Assembly: GCA_011037195.1 (NCBI GenBank)
Contig: JAAEAF010001099.1
Coordinates: 124,001-188,000 of the forward strand
Reading direction: 5' to 3'
DNA from: Triatoma infestans
Taxonomy: Eukaryota > Arthropoda > Insecta > Hemiptera > Reduviidae
Length of the DNA: 64,000 nt
A program made the position numbers and the translations under genes. Below the pieces are notes generated by a model. That model ran no database searches. It had not been told where the DNA came from and saw only the letters and a list, made by a program, of their open reading frames with translations. Shown here one piece after another: positions 1-11,044 of the stretch (within the stretch, counting starts at the first letter, position 1; the number at the start of each line of letters is the position of its first letter).

Positions 1-664
1 TATATTCCCGTCCTGATACAATACTCTTTACATACCTTAAGTTTGAAAACTTTTTCAAAAGGCACAATATCTAATTCACAAGTTCCGCTTGGATAAAATT
101 TTCAATTATTAGACCACTACTTCCTTCGAACCAGCAACAAATATTTTTAATTTTCCTCTCCTAGGGAGAGAAATCATTGCTATAAGGAAACAACTCATAA
201 GGCATATAATCTTAGACAAAAATAATCTTGTTCTGGAAGTCAAAATAAACTTCCGTTTTTATCTTTTTTTTTTGCAACCTCCTTTACTCCTTATATTTAC
301 GATCTTGCCCTACCAGCCCAGGCATCTTCATTTCTATACCACACTGCGCTCTACCGGGATTAGCTTGCAGTTTACATGAAAATAGATATTTTGTTCAGAT
401 TGCATGTCAATAAATTATAGTTCCATTTTTGAAGAAACTTTTTTAATGTCTGATTTTTATGATATTGGTAAAACATTGTCTGATCCAACGCTATGAATCC
501 GCCACTGCTTATAAATAAAACTTGAAAATAATTAAGAAATAGGGTATGCATAACAAGTCGACGCTGCTTAAGATGATGAGTTTTTCAACTGGAGATAACA
601 AAACTCCCAGTTTCTTGATTGTACAAATTGTTAAGCGGGTGGCTTTAGCTGAAATAGTTTCTAT
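1..664. other. No gene seen; AT-rich intergenic DNA
   Basis: All six frames are closed by frequent stops and I recognise no repeat family of this window here. Only short homopolymer runs stand out. Confidence 0.6.
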
Positions 665-1375
665 TTGTTGCGTCGTCCTTACCCGGTTGTGCCTGTAGGG
701 GTGGAGCTTCCGCTTGCCGCCCGCGTCGTCCGGCCAGACATCCTATTTTTCTCCCCTTTTTTAATTCTCTCCCGCCAATTCTCTGACGCGTTCGCGCCTT
801 CTCTCGCGTCTCCGGTCGTTGGTTTCCCCCCACAGCCACCCCCCTTTTCCCTGGTTAATGATCCCTTTTCTTCACTTGTCGCTTCATGTTCTCTGAGTCA
901 GAAACTTTACTACTCCATTTCAACTGCTTCACCATTAAGTTTCACCACCTCCACAGGTGTATTGTGTTTCATCACCACCACAACACAGGCCTTTCATCTC
1001 TGCCTCCAACCAGCTTCCGAGAGGTCTTATTCGCATCAACAAACACACTTCCGTACCGCTTCATTCACCAATTATCTTTCCCGCAACATCCCTTCATTAC
1101 TCATATACACAGCCTCTTTTATACCCTTTTTACGCTTCCTAGCGTCCTCACAGCTTCTCCGGCTCAACATAAGCTTCTCCATCATCCTAACAGCCGATCG
1201 AAACTTTATTGCTTTGTTAATTTTCATAATTGCGTGCTTATCAAGCCTTTCTTACGCTTCCGAGTTCACGCCTACGCGTATACACTATTTAAGATACATT
1301 TGTTAAATATCGTTCATTCATTTGTTAAATTTCTTAGGGAAAGCCCTAATCTAACAATTCATATCTAATAAGTGA
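665..1375. other. C/T-rich block of unknown origin with open frames
   Basis: This block differs from its AT-rich surroundings: the top strand is rich in C and T. Overlapping open frames exist on the plus strand (about 213 and 160 codons), but the predicted proteins are dominated by Ser, Leu, Phe, His and Pro and show no domain I know. Pyrimidine-rich sequence depletes stop codons, so the frames may be fortuitous. A TATA-like tract lies near 1285 (CTATTTAAGATAC). It could be an LTR or 5' untranslated region of a retroelement, since the solo LTRs elsewhere in the window have the same texture, but I could not match it to any of them. Confidence 0.35.
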
Positions 1376-1595
1376 TTTTTTTTAACAAATATTAAATTAT
1401 GAATTATTTTACAACCTAACAACTTGTCTGATAAACCTCGCTATAATTAGATAGTATCTCATGATTATGGACACTGGAACGTGGATCTTAAATTCTTAAA
1501 ATATTTATTTTTATAAATAAATTTATTTAAAGGAAGGTGAAAATAATTTGTTACTCTCTTTATTTGTTTGTCTGTTACACATTTTTTTTCATATT
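1376..1595. other. No gene seen
   Basis: AT-rich DNA with no frame or repeat that I can support. Confidence 0.5.
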
Positions 1596-1900
1596 GATAT
1601 AAAAGGAAAGTATTTGACTATTCAAATTTTCTAAACTGAACTTTCGCCGGAATAAATGTTTTGAGGTCTATGAGTTAGAAAAAATGTTTTTAGTTGATTG
1701 CGAGTAAACAAAATATCTCGAAAATGAAAATTCGCAAAAGCTCGACCTAGAAATTTCGTTTAGAATATTACATCGGATCGGATTCGCAGGTTTCAGTCAA
1801 AATTCATCAACCAGAATTCCAATTTTGCTGATTTTTTGTTTCACTTTTTCACAATTTCCTCGTAAACAACCTCAATGATTTTTTTTACTTGTATGTTAAA
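1596..1900 (-). mobile_element. Degenerate family H fragment
   Basis: The order of short blocks matches the hairpin-side end of family H read on the minus strand: a TTTTGAGGTC-like block, an 'aaaatatctcgaaaa' block, a 'catcaacc' block, then a run of T followed by a 'tcacaatttcctcg' block. Termini and microsatellite are gone, so this is an old copy. Confidence 0.45.
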
Positions 1901-3550
1901 AACATTTTTCTATCAAATTATTGAGAGATGATTTTCACTACGAGTGTAACAATTTTGACTAACTCCTCAATATTATTACTAATTTGGTTTGTTATCTCAC
2001 AGTTACAGTTTCAAAGTGTCATATTCTGTCTGTTATAAAGTGATTTTTCGTTCAATAAATATCCAGAATGTTAAGAAAGGATTTGTTAATGGAATGCACA
2101 CTAAGATTTCAACAATTAGTGAACAAATTCCCTGGAAATTGACCCTGTGAGAAAACTAAATAAAATGATATTAATATTATGATATTTGTCACAATTATTA
2201 CACCCATATTTCATTTGAAACATTTTTATGAAAAAATTTATTTTCTTCAGGGGGTTCTGTGGATCAATAAAATTAAACTGACTTCAAAATTGGCTTACTT
2301 TTGTTGGAATAGATATTAGCGCTACTGGTGGTTAGCAATGTAATCACATTCAGGGATCCTTTGCTATAAAAACTAGCAACTAACATTTATGGTTCTTACA
2401 ACCCCTATAAAAAGGCAATAAGTGTAGTAAAGATTCAAGGTTTTTGAAAAAATATGTCAATTGTAATAGCAATAAACGTAATTAGAGAAATTCATGTTAC
2501 TCTCTCTTTGCTTCTCTTTAAGTGTTTATTTAGGTGAATTCTAAGTGAAACTGGCGATTTTTTGCTTTCCTCTAATGTAGGTAAATTCAAGTATGAATCA
2601 AGTTCTGTCATCTAAATAAATGAGGTTAATAAAACTTGTTTGTAAAAAGTTTGAAGAAAATTTGTCAATCTGTAACTACTGAGTGGTGAATGGAAAAACT
2701 AGCTTATAGGTACTGGATAGAGCCGGTTTATTCAATCTAACGCTTACTGGTAGGAGTTGTCAAATTTGTTTATAGTTTCATGTGTGGCGTTTCAGCGTGA
2801 ACAACAACACACTTATAGAATAACACAAATAACTATAAAAATTATGTTATGATTTAGCTGGATGACTTCAGCTGTGGCCTAATTCTCAGCCCCAATTGCC
2901 GGTGGTGGGGTAGTTTTTTTGCACCCTAGACTTTAAAAATACAATACACAGAATTAGATGAATCAGAGTGATTTGCATTAGTCATGAAAAAATATTTGTA
3001 TTAAAAAAAAAAAAATGATACATCAGTGTTTCGGACATCAGTATTTTTCAAGATTATACTTTCCCTTCCTGAAAAGTTCACGTATAAGAGTCACGAATCG
3101 TACTAACGAGTAAAATTTGTAGTTTAAATAAAATTATTTATCATTTTATTTATAATTGTAGTAATTTTGTATAATTGTGTTTTTAATTGTATTAACAGAG
3201 AATCGTATTAATCACTCAAATTTTTGTTTTAATGAATTTAACAAGCAGCAAGATGGTTTGAAAAACCTATAAAATAGTTCGAAATATTGAAATTCGGAAA
3301 AAAAACTATTGATTTAAATATTTGGAAGAATAAATTTCTGAATTTTAATGTTGTGGGGTGCAATAATTCTCCACATTGTAATAGATTCGCTGTGACACAT
3401 TTTGACGTGTCTTGTCTGCAATATAATCCATAAGACATCGCCCACAAGCTGCGTTACTTCATATCTTATGTCATGGATAGTTTCCTTCCTTGGGATTGTT
3501 TGTTTTTTGAGATTTTTTTTTTGGCTATAACGCACACATGAGGACGTGTC
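1901..3550. other. No gene seen; AT-rich DNA
   Basis: About 1.6 kb without a supportable feature. Short frames on the minus strand near 3240-3530 have no recognisable domain and look random. There is an A-tract at about 3003-3013. Confidence 0.5.
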
Positions 3551-3554
3551 GCAC

Positions 3555-4645
3555 GGCCGGGATTGAGGTCATTCTCAATCTCACACCGTCCACCTAGTGG
3601 TGGAAAGGGTGACGAAGGCAGCCCTCCTCAGAATCTCTAGGGAGGGCGTGGGGGGATATGGACTAAGCTCTAGGGAGCGGACGTTTCCTTCTGTCGGCTC
3701 CCTCCCCGGAAAACTCCCTAGAAAAGTATTGCTAAGAAATATAGTTTCTTCTACGAAGCTAAGTACGAAAAGGGAGTGAAGCGAAGGAGCCGCCCTGGCT
3801 AGTATTAGCAAGCATGCCACAAAGTGGTATACAGATGGGTCTAAGACCCTCGAAGGAACCGGGGCAGGAATGTTTGGGCCTAGAACCAAACACTCGAAAC
3901 CCATGGGTTAGTTTCCTAGCATCTTCCAGGCGGAAATTCACACTATTGGAAGGTGCGTTCAGGTGAACAGAGGATATCGGAATTAGGAGATAGCACTGAG
4001 TTCTTATGTTATCAGTTCTAAAATGGTATGGGAATGCCTAGGTAAGCTCAATGACTTAGGCAGAAGAAATAAAGTTACCCTATATTTGGTGCCGGGACAC
4101 GTCGGCGTGGAAGGCAATGAGGTAGCCGATACCCTGGCAAAAGAAGGCACTATATCTCCTCTCATTGGGCCAGAGCTCGACGGGCTAGAATCAGCGACCA
4201 AGTATTCTGAGAAGAAATCAAGAAGTAGGAGGTGGCGAAAAGAGCTCGTCTCTGGAACACCATCCTGAGCCAAGGTCTGTCTGGGTGGTTATAACCAGAA
4301 AAGGTCGAAAGCCTGCATCAGCCTGATTAAGAACAGAATCCGTATTCTTACGGGATTCCTTACGGGGCATTGTAGACTCAGGGGATACCTGAGGAAGCTT
4401 GGCCTAGAAGATGATGGCAGATGCAGATTCTGTGGAGAGATGGAGGAAACGCCGATACATCTCCTCACAGATTGTGATGCTGTGATTCAAAGAAGATTTA
4501 GTAGTCTGGGCCGTTAGCAGATAGGGGTGGAGGAAATACCCACCCTAGAACCTTCCAGGATTTTGGGATTCCTTAGGGAGCTCAACCTGGAGAGGGTGGT
4601 GTAGATGAACCAGCTCATCCTCCGCACCAGAGGGGGTACAATAGA
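3555..4645 (+). pseudogene. RNase H-bearing LINE relic, 3' end of pol
   Basis: This is the decayed 3' part of a non-LTR retrotransposon polyprotein. About 3830-3890 encodes YTDGSK followed by GTGAGMFG, the first catalytic Asp region of RNase H. About 3926-3945 encodes FQAEIHTI, carrying the catalytic Glu. The frame at 4023-4268 encodes VPGHVGVEGNEVADTLAKEG, with the His-Asn-Asp end of RNase H. About 4370-4500 encodes a C-terminal zinc knuckle (CRFCGEMEETPIHLLTDC, a C-x2-C-x8-H-x4-C spacing). The pieces lie in different frames separated by stops and shifts, so the gene is dead. It ends with a GTACAATAGATC tail and an A-rich stretch. RNase H is typical of I/R1/LOA-group LINEs, but the clade is not resolved. 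Confidence 0.8.
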
Positions 4646-4720
4646 TCAAAAAAACAAAAAAAACACATACACACACCAGAGAGAGAGTGAATTAGAGAAG
4701 GAAAGAGAGGGAGAGAGACA
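4646..4720. repeat. A-rich, CA and GA simple repeats
   Basis: A-rich LINE tail followed by short CA and GAGA runs, leading into the family H fragment. Confidence 0.6.
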
Positions 4721-4721
4721 A

Positions 4722-4806
4722 TTTTTTCGAACTCAGAGGACCTTAAAATTGTATTTCCGGTGAAAACTCAATTTCGAAAAGTTGATAGGATCGTAATTCT
4801 TCCTTT
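4722..4806 (+). mobile_element. Family H hairpin-side end fragment
   Basis: The blocks 'cagaggacct', 'tttccggtgaaaactca' and 'gataggatcgtaattcttcc' match the last 85 bp of family H in plus orientation. The final hairpin has been lost. Confidence 0.55.
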
Positions 4807-5452
4807 TCAAGAAGTAAACCAAAAAAAACACTTCAGAAAATAAGCCAGTAACATAAATACACTGGTAGTAATGATTTTTTTTTTTTTTAATAGAACCGGG
4901 TGGGTTTTAGAAGTTATACAGCCGTTAGAGTAGAAAGGTTTTACGGTTTTCTCCCAACATTTTGGTAGTTCGAGTGAAGTAGCGGTCGAATTAATAAATA
5001 CTATGTTGGAATACATATAGAATAGTATGTTCGGTATAGTGGGTCGGTCGGGGCCTAGCTGTTGGAAATCAGAGGGCATAAATCATTGCATATAACTGGG
5101 TGGCCTCGTTTGGGCTGGTCCGCGCTACTACACACCCCAACAACATATTAACATTCACGCTTGCCATTCATGAGGTTAGGCGCATCACACACTACAGTTA
5201 CTGCGGCCTACCTGCCTGTCATTCTCTCTCACTCTCTCTACACTCTCTCACATTCACAATCGCTTTTCCTTGCTTTCTCCTCTCTCTGATTTCATCCTGA
5301 ATTCACTAGCATATATATTCCTAGCATAGCAATTTAGAAACTTTGTTAACTAATGAAGACATTACATTTATTATTGCCTTTAATTTTAATTTATATGCAT
5401 AAAACTTATGTATGCATAAGCGTTGATTTGTTTTAATTTGATTATTGTAAAA
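4807..5452. other. No gene seen; C/T-rich segment 5100-5330
   Basis: The segment from about 5100 to 5330 is richer in C and T and includes a CTCTCTC tract. It resembles LTR-like texture but has no boundary that I can define. The rest is AT-rich. Confidence 0.4.
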
Positions 5453-5456
5453 CTAC

Positions 5457-5969
5457 TGTAGTGGAAGAACGAAATGAAAAATAATAGTTTTTAAAAATAA
5501 TTTAGAATATTTTATAATGTGAATTTAACTTCAAAAAGAGTGTATTTTACTGTCAGGTACTGTAAATTCGGATCATTAAACAAAGGCACAAAATCCCGTT
5601 AGGGTAACTCTTTTGTATAAGAGAATTCCCCCGCGAGAGAGAGAGCAATTCCAAAGAAGAGAGTCTAACATTAGCTTTCAAAGAGTACAGAGTCTAAACT
5701 CAGCCTTCAATCAACTAAGTCGTAATTCTGCTTCCAAAGCCAGAACACTTCAGGAATCGCTCTCTTAGTATCAGTGCCAGTTATAAATTAAATAAGTTTA
5801 TAATATCAAATAAGTTGTAGTTATTATTTTAACAGAATATAATTATTTATAAAATAGTGGTGACTTCTTAATTATTCTCATTACTTCTATCTCAAACATA
5901 TATACAAGCCCTTTTCGCTAAAACGCTCACGCCACAAGCTGCCTACACACATCTCACCATAACATTACA
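5457..5969 (+). mobile_element. Solo LTR, family LTR2, copy 1
   Basis: A 513-bp element starting TGTAGTGGAAGAA and ending AACATTACA, so it has TG...CA termini. It is flanked by CTAC at 5453-5456 and again at 5970-5973, a perfect 4-bp target duplication. Two further copies with the same boundaries lie on the minus strand at 34595-35119 and 61527-62064. No gag or pol lies alongside, so it is a solo LTR left by recombination between the two ends of a retrotransposon. Confidence 0.75.
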
Positions 5970-5973
5970 CTAC

Positions 5974-6590
5974 CATGAAATAAGTGCCTACATCAAATGT
6001 GATCGTTGCAATTTTAAACAGTGAAAATAAGACTTTCACTTTATTGATTCATAGATATATATACATAATATACAATGTTGTGATTTTTTTCGTGTTTGAA
6101 AAATGAACCTTTTTTTACAGCCTTATTTTCTTTTAATTAATATTATATGTTATACATTTAGTTACCCTGACGTTTCGGCATTGTGCATGCCATTTTCAAA
6201 GGATAATAATGTTATGTAATTTATGTTGCTATTTTTGAATGTTGAGTTGTTATACAGTATATTTTAGTTGGAGAATATTTTTTCTCGTTTTTTTATACAT
6301 TATATGTAGAGTTAAGTAACGGTATGTTACTTGTTAAAAATTTTTCTGTACGATTGTTATTAATCTGCGTCAATATTTATGGATAAACTTTTTATTATTA
6401 TATACCATCCACTTGATTGTTCGTAATTTATAAATGTATTGCTGTGAAAGTTTACCACGTGGTTCTTCAGATTTTCTAATAGTTTATTGTTAGATCAATT
6501 TTAGTTTTTTTCTTATGCATTTTGGGTATCTTCTGAAGGCTGTGTTGTGAGTTGTACCTAGCTATCAGCAAGATGATAGCTCTCTGTATG
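5974..6590. other. No gene seen
   Basis: AT-rich DNA; the only item noted is the hammerhead-like motif listed separately near 6170. Confidence 0.5.
6170..6218 (-). ncRNA. Degenerate hammerhead-like motif
   Basis: On the minus strand the order is ATCCT, then TTGAAAA, then a stem-loop with arms GGCAT and ATGCC, then GAAACGTC and AGGGT. ATCCT can pair with AGGGT as stem I. The first catalytic box deviates from CTGANGA, so cleavage is unlikely. The layout equals that of the motifs in the palindromic elements described below. Confidence 0.35.
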
Positions 6591-6749
6591 TGTAGTTAGT
6601 ACAAGTTTAATGAAAATCGTAGAAAAAAACTGAAAAAGAAACTGTTCAGTAAAGTCGCACTTCCGATTTTCTTCAAACTCAGAATTTTGGCAACAAATTA
6701 AACACTTATATTATATAGATAATGCAATCGCATAGATAAAAAAAAAAAA
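6591..6749 (+). mobile_element. Family H internal fragment
   Basis: Blocks 'ctgttcagtaaagtcgcact' and 'cttcaaactcagaattttgg' match one internal H module in plus orientation. It lies directly before a complete H 5' end, so two copies or module fragments are adjacent. Confidence 0.55.
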
Positions 6750-7089
6750 GAATCTGGTGTGAAACACTCATTCAACTTTCTATTACTGCAGTTTACAAAA
6801 TTGTAATTGACAAATTTTATATTTTGTTGTAGGGGATTATTGCACTGCGACCTGAAAGATCTATTGTACCAAATTTTTAGTTAGTATACTATAAATTTAA
6901 TGCAAATCGTCGGTGTTATTATCGGAAAAAATTGCCTAAAGTGAAAAAAACTGTTCAGTAAAAACGCACTTCCTGTTTACTAATTGTTTTAAAATCGGAA
7001 TTTTAGCAATCTGTTTATTTCTAGTCCTCACGCGTCGGTCTAATGGCTAGCGCCCTCGTCTTTAGTGCAGATTCCTGGTACGACTCCCG

Positions 7090-7732
7090 TTTAACAGGAT
7101 CCAAATAGAGGATCCATAGCAGAGAAAGAGAGACAAAAATGACAGGACCACTCTCTCGGACTAGGTGGGAGAAACTGCATAATACAGCGACTGAAGATAG
7201 ATATACATCAGAGTTCTCTCGCCAGTCACAACGTGTCATTTACCCTACCATACTCTACCATTTTAGTGTAAAGTCCAAGTAGTCAGTGTCACTTTTAAGG
7301 CTTTGACACACAGGATGCGATCTGTCGCGGCGGGCAGCGATCGCGCGATCTTTTCGGCGGTCAGCGATATGGCTACGTCACATACAAAGCGAGATCAATG
7401 TGAACGAACTTAGTGTTATGGTGTCCACAGCAGGCCCGCAGTATTGTTTTGCACTAGTATAATTTTACACCAGATGAAGATCGCCTAGACCCCGCGACAA
7501 TTTTTGTAATTTTGTACAACAGATCGCTTACTACGGCGGTCAAGACTGAGTCGCTGAGATAGATCGCCTCGTGTGTGACAGGGATGATGCAATATGGCAA
7601 CATACAACAATATCGTCGGATCGCGGCGGTATGAGATCGCTGCCCGCCGCGACAGATCGCGTCCTGTGTGTCAAAGTCTTTAAAATTATACAGTGTTCAT
7701 TCAAACCAAACCATTTCATTATGCCCATTATA
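7090..7732 (+). mobile_element. Solo LTR, family LTR1, inside SINE1
   Basis: LTR1 begins with a mutated TGTAATAGGATCC (here TTTAACAGGATCC) and ends CCATTATA. CCCG at 7086-7089 recurs at 7733-7736, a perfect 4-bp duplication exactly within the SINE sequence CCCGTGAGGG. Typical LTR1 blocks are present: ACTCTCTCGGACT, a degenerate TATA tract followed by ACAGCGAC, and a CAGTGTTCATTC block near the end. It carries a MITE at 7299-7678. Confidence 0.85.
7299..7678. mobile_element. 380-bp MITE with long terminal inverted repeats
   Basis: The left 44 bp (7299-7342) and right 44 bp (7635-7678) are inverted repeats with two mismatches; both begin GRCTTTGACACACAGG. TTTAA precedes and follows it (7294-7298, 7679-7683), and excision restores the LTR1 sequence seen in other copies. 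The interior has many GATCGC motifs and is much richer in CpG than its surroundings. There is no coding capacity, so it is non-autonomous. The superfamily is not certain. Confidence 0.85.
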
Positions 7733-8376
7733 CCCGTGAAAACAAAGTCGGTGTTGACCCAGCATCGTGAGAAAAAGTGGGATACTACAATTTGTTGCGC
7801 ACTAGGTAGCGAAGGCTGAAACTTAACGGTGAGGTATCTGCGGCGTGCTTACCATACGCCCCGCATACAAATCGCCGTCTGGCAAGACAAGGGCCTTCAT
7901 GGGCTTTTGCGCCATAGGTTTTATTAATTTCTAATTAATTCTGTTTAGATGGTAGAATTATATAATCAACTAAGATAGTATTTTACAGGAAAACATTAGC
8001 CTCCTCCTTCCCCAAATGACTTTACCCAGAGAAATGTTTCAAATAAAAGTTGTAGTTCTTGATATGTGTAGTTCACATTCTGGGTTTAAATTTAAATCGT
8101 TGGAGTCGTTTTAGAGAAATTTGCAGAAAACTGAAAAGAACTTTTTCAGTAAAAATGCACTCCTGATCCGATTTTATTCAAACTCGATATATCAGGTTTG
8201 AAATTTTTGCGATTTTCCGTTTTGTTGAATTATCCTGACTACACACACACCAAAAAAAAAAAAATTGTAAAATATGAGATTCCTTGAATTTTTTTTTTTG
8301 GACGCAGGGGATCTCAAATTGGGATTCCTGGTGAAAACTCAATTTCGAAACTTTGACAGAATTGAAACTACAACAA

Positions 8377-9006
8377 TGTAATGGAATCAGATATTAGATG
8401 TAATGGAATCGTTTGTGTGATTCCTGGAGTAGCAGATGTCTTGAAGAGGGCGGAAGTTAGTTTGAGAGATTTGGAAGTTAGTGCTCGAATTATTAAACGG
8501 TTTTTTATATAAAAATAAACTGTATTTTAACAATAATTTAAACGTGATAAATGGTAACTAATAACTATAATAAAATACTTAATAATAAATAGAAGATAAA
8601 TAGCTGATAATTTAGAATGGTTAAAATAACGAACTAAAGTGCACAACTACGAGAATGATAAGTTGAATATAACTGTGAATTGCCGCTCGTGTATAGTTTG
8701 GTCGTAGATGATGTAATAAATCCTCTCGTCATATATCATGGAGTTTATATATACTGTTGTTCACACTCACACCAAGACATCTGTCTTAGTGTGCGGCCTT
8801 GTGCGACCTTCGTAGTTTTCTGACCTTATTTAGTGGCCATACTTATCGCGGTGCCTGCCTTTTGATGTGAGAATTGATGAAAAGGCTTTGTTGTTTGTTT
8901 GGTTGACCGCGGCTGTCGGCGGCCAACAGTGTCACTGTTTTCACCTTTTGTAAATTATTTCTTTGGTGTACTTTGCCGATGTCAATGACTTTGCCATGTC
9001 ATTACA
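8377..9006 (-). mobile_element. Solo LTR, family LTR3, copy 1
   Basis: Read on the minus strand it starts TGTAATGACATGGCAAAG and ends GATTCCATTACA. ACAA at 8373-8376 recurs at 9007-9010, a perfect 4-bp target duplication. The second copy is at 47356-48116, also inside family H. A TATA-like run lies near 8745-8755 on the plus strand. Confidence 0.85.
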
Positions 9007-9022
9007 ACAATATGAGAAAGTA

Positions 9023-9117
9023 ATAAATAAGAAACCTTAAAAGAGTTAGTCGCTAAAGACATTATGTTTCTCGGCGCTCTTCTTCTTTTTAACATGTCAA
9101 AAAAAAACAACAAAAAT
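9023..9117. other. Short unassigned spacer
   Basis: A-rich spacer between two family H copies. Confidence 0.5.
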
Positions 9118-10146
9118 CTGGCGTGAAACACTCACACAACTTTCTCTTATGCCAGTTCTCAAAATTATAATTGACTATTTCATAGTTTGTGTACCAAATT
9201 TAATGAAATTCGCCGAAAACTGAAAAAACTGTTCAGTAAAAGCGCACTACCGGTTTACTAATTTTCTTGAAACTCGGAATTTTGGGCCATCTATTTATTT
9301 CTAATTAATTTTGTTTGGATGATAGATAGAATTATATAATCAGCTATGATAGCACTTTAGAGAAAAACATAACCCCACTCCTCCCCTAAAAGTGCCCTCA
9401 AATGAATTTTCCGAGAGAAATGTTATAAATAAAAGTTGTAGATCTTTGTATGTTTAGTTTATATACGAAGTTTCAAGAAAGTCGTCGGGGCCATTTTTGA
9501 GAAAATTGCAACTAAGTGAAAAAAATCATCTAGTAAAGTGGTAAAGTAAACGCACTTCCGGTCATCCGATTTTTTTCAAACTCGGAATTTCAACAACATA
9601 TTTAATTCTATTTAACGTTATTTAGATGTTAGAATTGTCTAATAAACTGAAATAGCATTTTAGAAGAAAACCTAACCCTACCTCTCCCCCATAACTGCCC
9701 TTAAATGAATTTTCCCAGAGAAATGTTTCAATTAACAATTGTAGCTCTTTGTATGTGTAGTTGATATACCAGTTTCAAGAAAAATCATCGGAGCCATTTT
9801 TGAGAAAAACGCAAAAAAAGTAAAAAAAAAAAAACTAGTAAAGTGGTATTTCCGGTTAAGGAATTTTGACAGATAACGTCCTGTCAGCTCCCTTGGTGAT
9901 ACCTAAACGGAATATCAAGTTTCAACTTACTACGGTTTTTCATTTTTGAGCTATGCTGTTCACATACGTACACACACACACACACACACACTCACAGACC
10001 ATTTGCTAAAAACCACTTTTTTGGACTCGGACTCAGGAGACCTCAAAACGGATATTTCCGGTGAAAACTCGATATCGAGAATTTGACACGATTAATAATA
10101 CTTACTGGGAGTAAGAGATGCCTCTTACTAGGAGTAAGAGAACGAA
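9118..10146 (+). mobile_element. Near-complete family H copy with doubled end hairpin
   Basis: It starts TCTGGCGTGAAACACTCACA, then carries the subterminal repeat (ACTTTCTCTTA), three internal modules, a CA microsatellite (about 9967-9991) and the 'ggtgaaaactcgatatcg' end block. It ends with two consecutive hairpins: CTTACT-GGG-AGTAAG at 10101-10115 and CTCTTACT-AGG-AGTAAGAG at 10122-10140. Most copies have only one hairpin. Confidence 0.85.
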
Positions 10147-11040
10147 ATAAAAAAAAAAAAAAAGAGAGAGAAATATTGTACAAAATAATTGATTGTATAA
10201 AATTATGTGGCAAATTCGATTATCCTTGTAATTTTGTTGCATCTTTAAAACAATTTTTTTTTTTTGTAGAAGCATTAAGTGAGACAATTAAAGCTATCAA
10301 AATTCTAATAAGAATAGAAGAATCGGGAAGACATTTTCCTTACTCCAAAATGGACAAAATCGTATCCCAGCAGTACCATGAAACACAGCGGTTAACAGCT
10401 TTGTGTATGATTTCGATAAAAAGAAAAAAAAATATTTTAAAAATTAGATAATTTTAATGAGAAAGTTTCCTAAAAATTCTCTCATGCTAAAAACGAAGAA
10501 AAAATGATATTTTTTTTTTTAATGTAAATTAAGTCTTTATTAAAAATGAGTATATAAGTTTGATTTTATTCATATAGCTCACCTAATTAAAAATTTCCCC
10601 CGCCGTCGCCACGTCTCCCGAGCAATCCAGTCAGTTTGGTATATAACAGAAACTTGGTTAACTGGAAGTCAACTCTCTAACTCTCATGATAAACTAGACT
10701 GTGATGGCCAGAACCATGGATACATTCTGATTAACTAAATTAGTGGCATCAGAAATAGTTAGGAAATAGAATATTATGTTATTCAAAGTATGGAATTTCT
10801 GGGCGAGCAGGATAAATTCCTGTACATAAATAATAATTTTAATTATAAATACTGATATTATTAAATATTAATACAATAGTAAATATTAAATTAATAAAGT
10901 TACATTATGCAATATTGAAATTCCGTTTTTGATAATCGATAACCGGAATTGTAACTTTATTGAATGGTTTTCGAAACTATCGAAATAATCTCGAAATCGA
11001 CTCTGATTTTCTTTAATCATAGAATGTAAACTGCACATAT
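10147..11040. other. No gene seen; AT-rich DNA
   Basis: A long A-run with GAGAGA follows the H element. The open frame 10083-10451 starts inside the H element and has no domain, so I do not call a gene. Confidence 0.5.
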
Positions 11041-11044
11041 ACGA

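Larger units (their letters stand above)
7024..7926 (+). mobile_element. SINE1 copy, itself split by an LTR
   Basis: The tRNA-related head (7025-7089, A box GGTCTAATGG) is separated from its body (7737-7920: AAAGTCGGTGTTGACCCAGC ... CTTCATGGGC ... GCCATAGG) by an inserted LTR1. ATTTCTA at 7017-7023 recurs at 7927-7933, consistent with a target duplication in the host H element. A complete copy for comparison lies at 62717-62971. Confidence 0.85.
6754..9022 (+). mobile_element. Family H copy split by two insertions (nest host)
   Basis: It begins with the TCTGGTGTGAAACACTCATT end and continues through H modules to 7023. It resumes at 7927 with the expected continuation (ATTTCTAATTAATT), runs to 8376 (CA-rich tract, then 'ggtgaaaactcaatttcg'), and finishes after 9006 with a short 'gagaaagtaa' end. 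Removing 7024-7926 and 8377-9006 restores a normal H layout. It is therefore the oldest layer of the stack, invaded first by SINE1 and separately by an LTR3. Confidence 0.8.

Noticed and set aside
665..1306. Protein-coding gene in the 213-codon frame
   Set aside because: No domain, no plausible start context, and stop depletion is explained by the pyrimidine-rich top strand.
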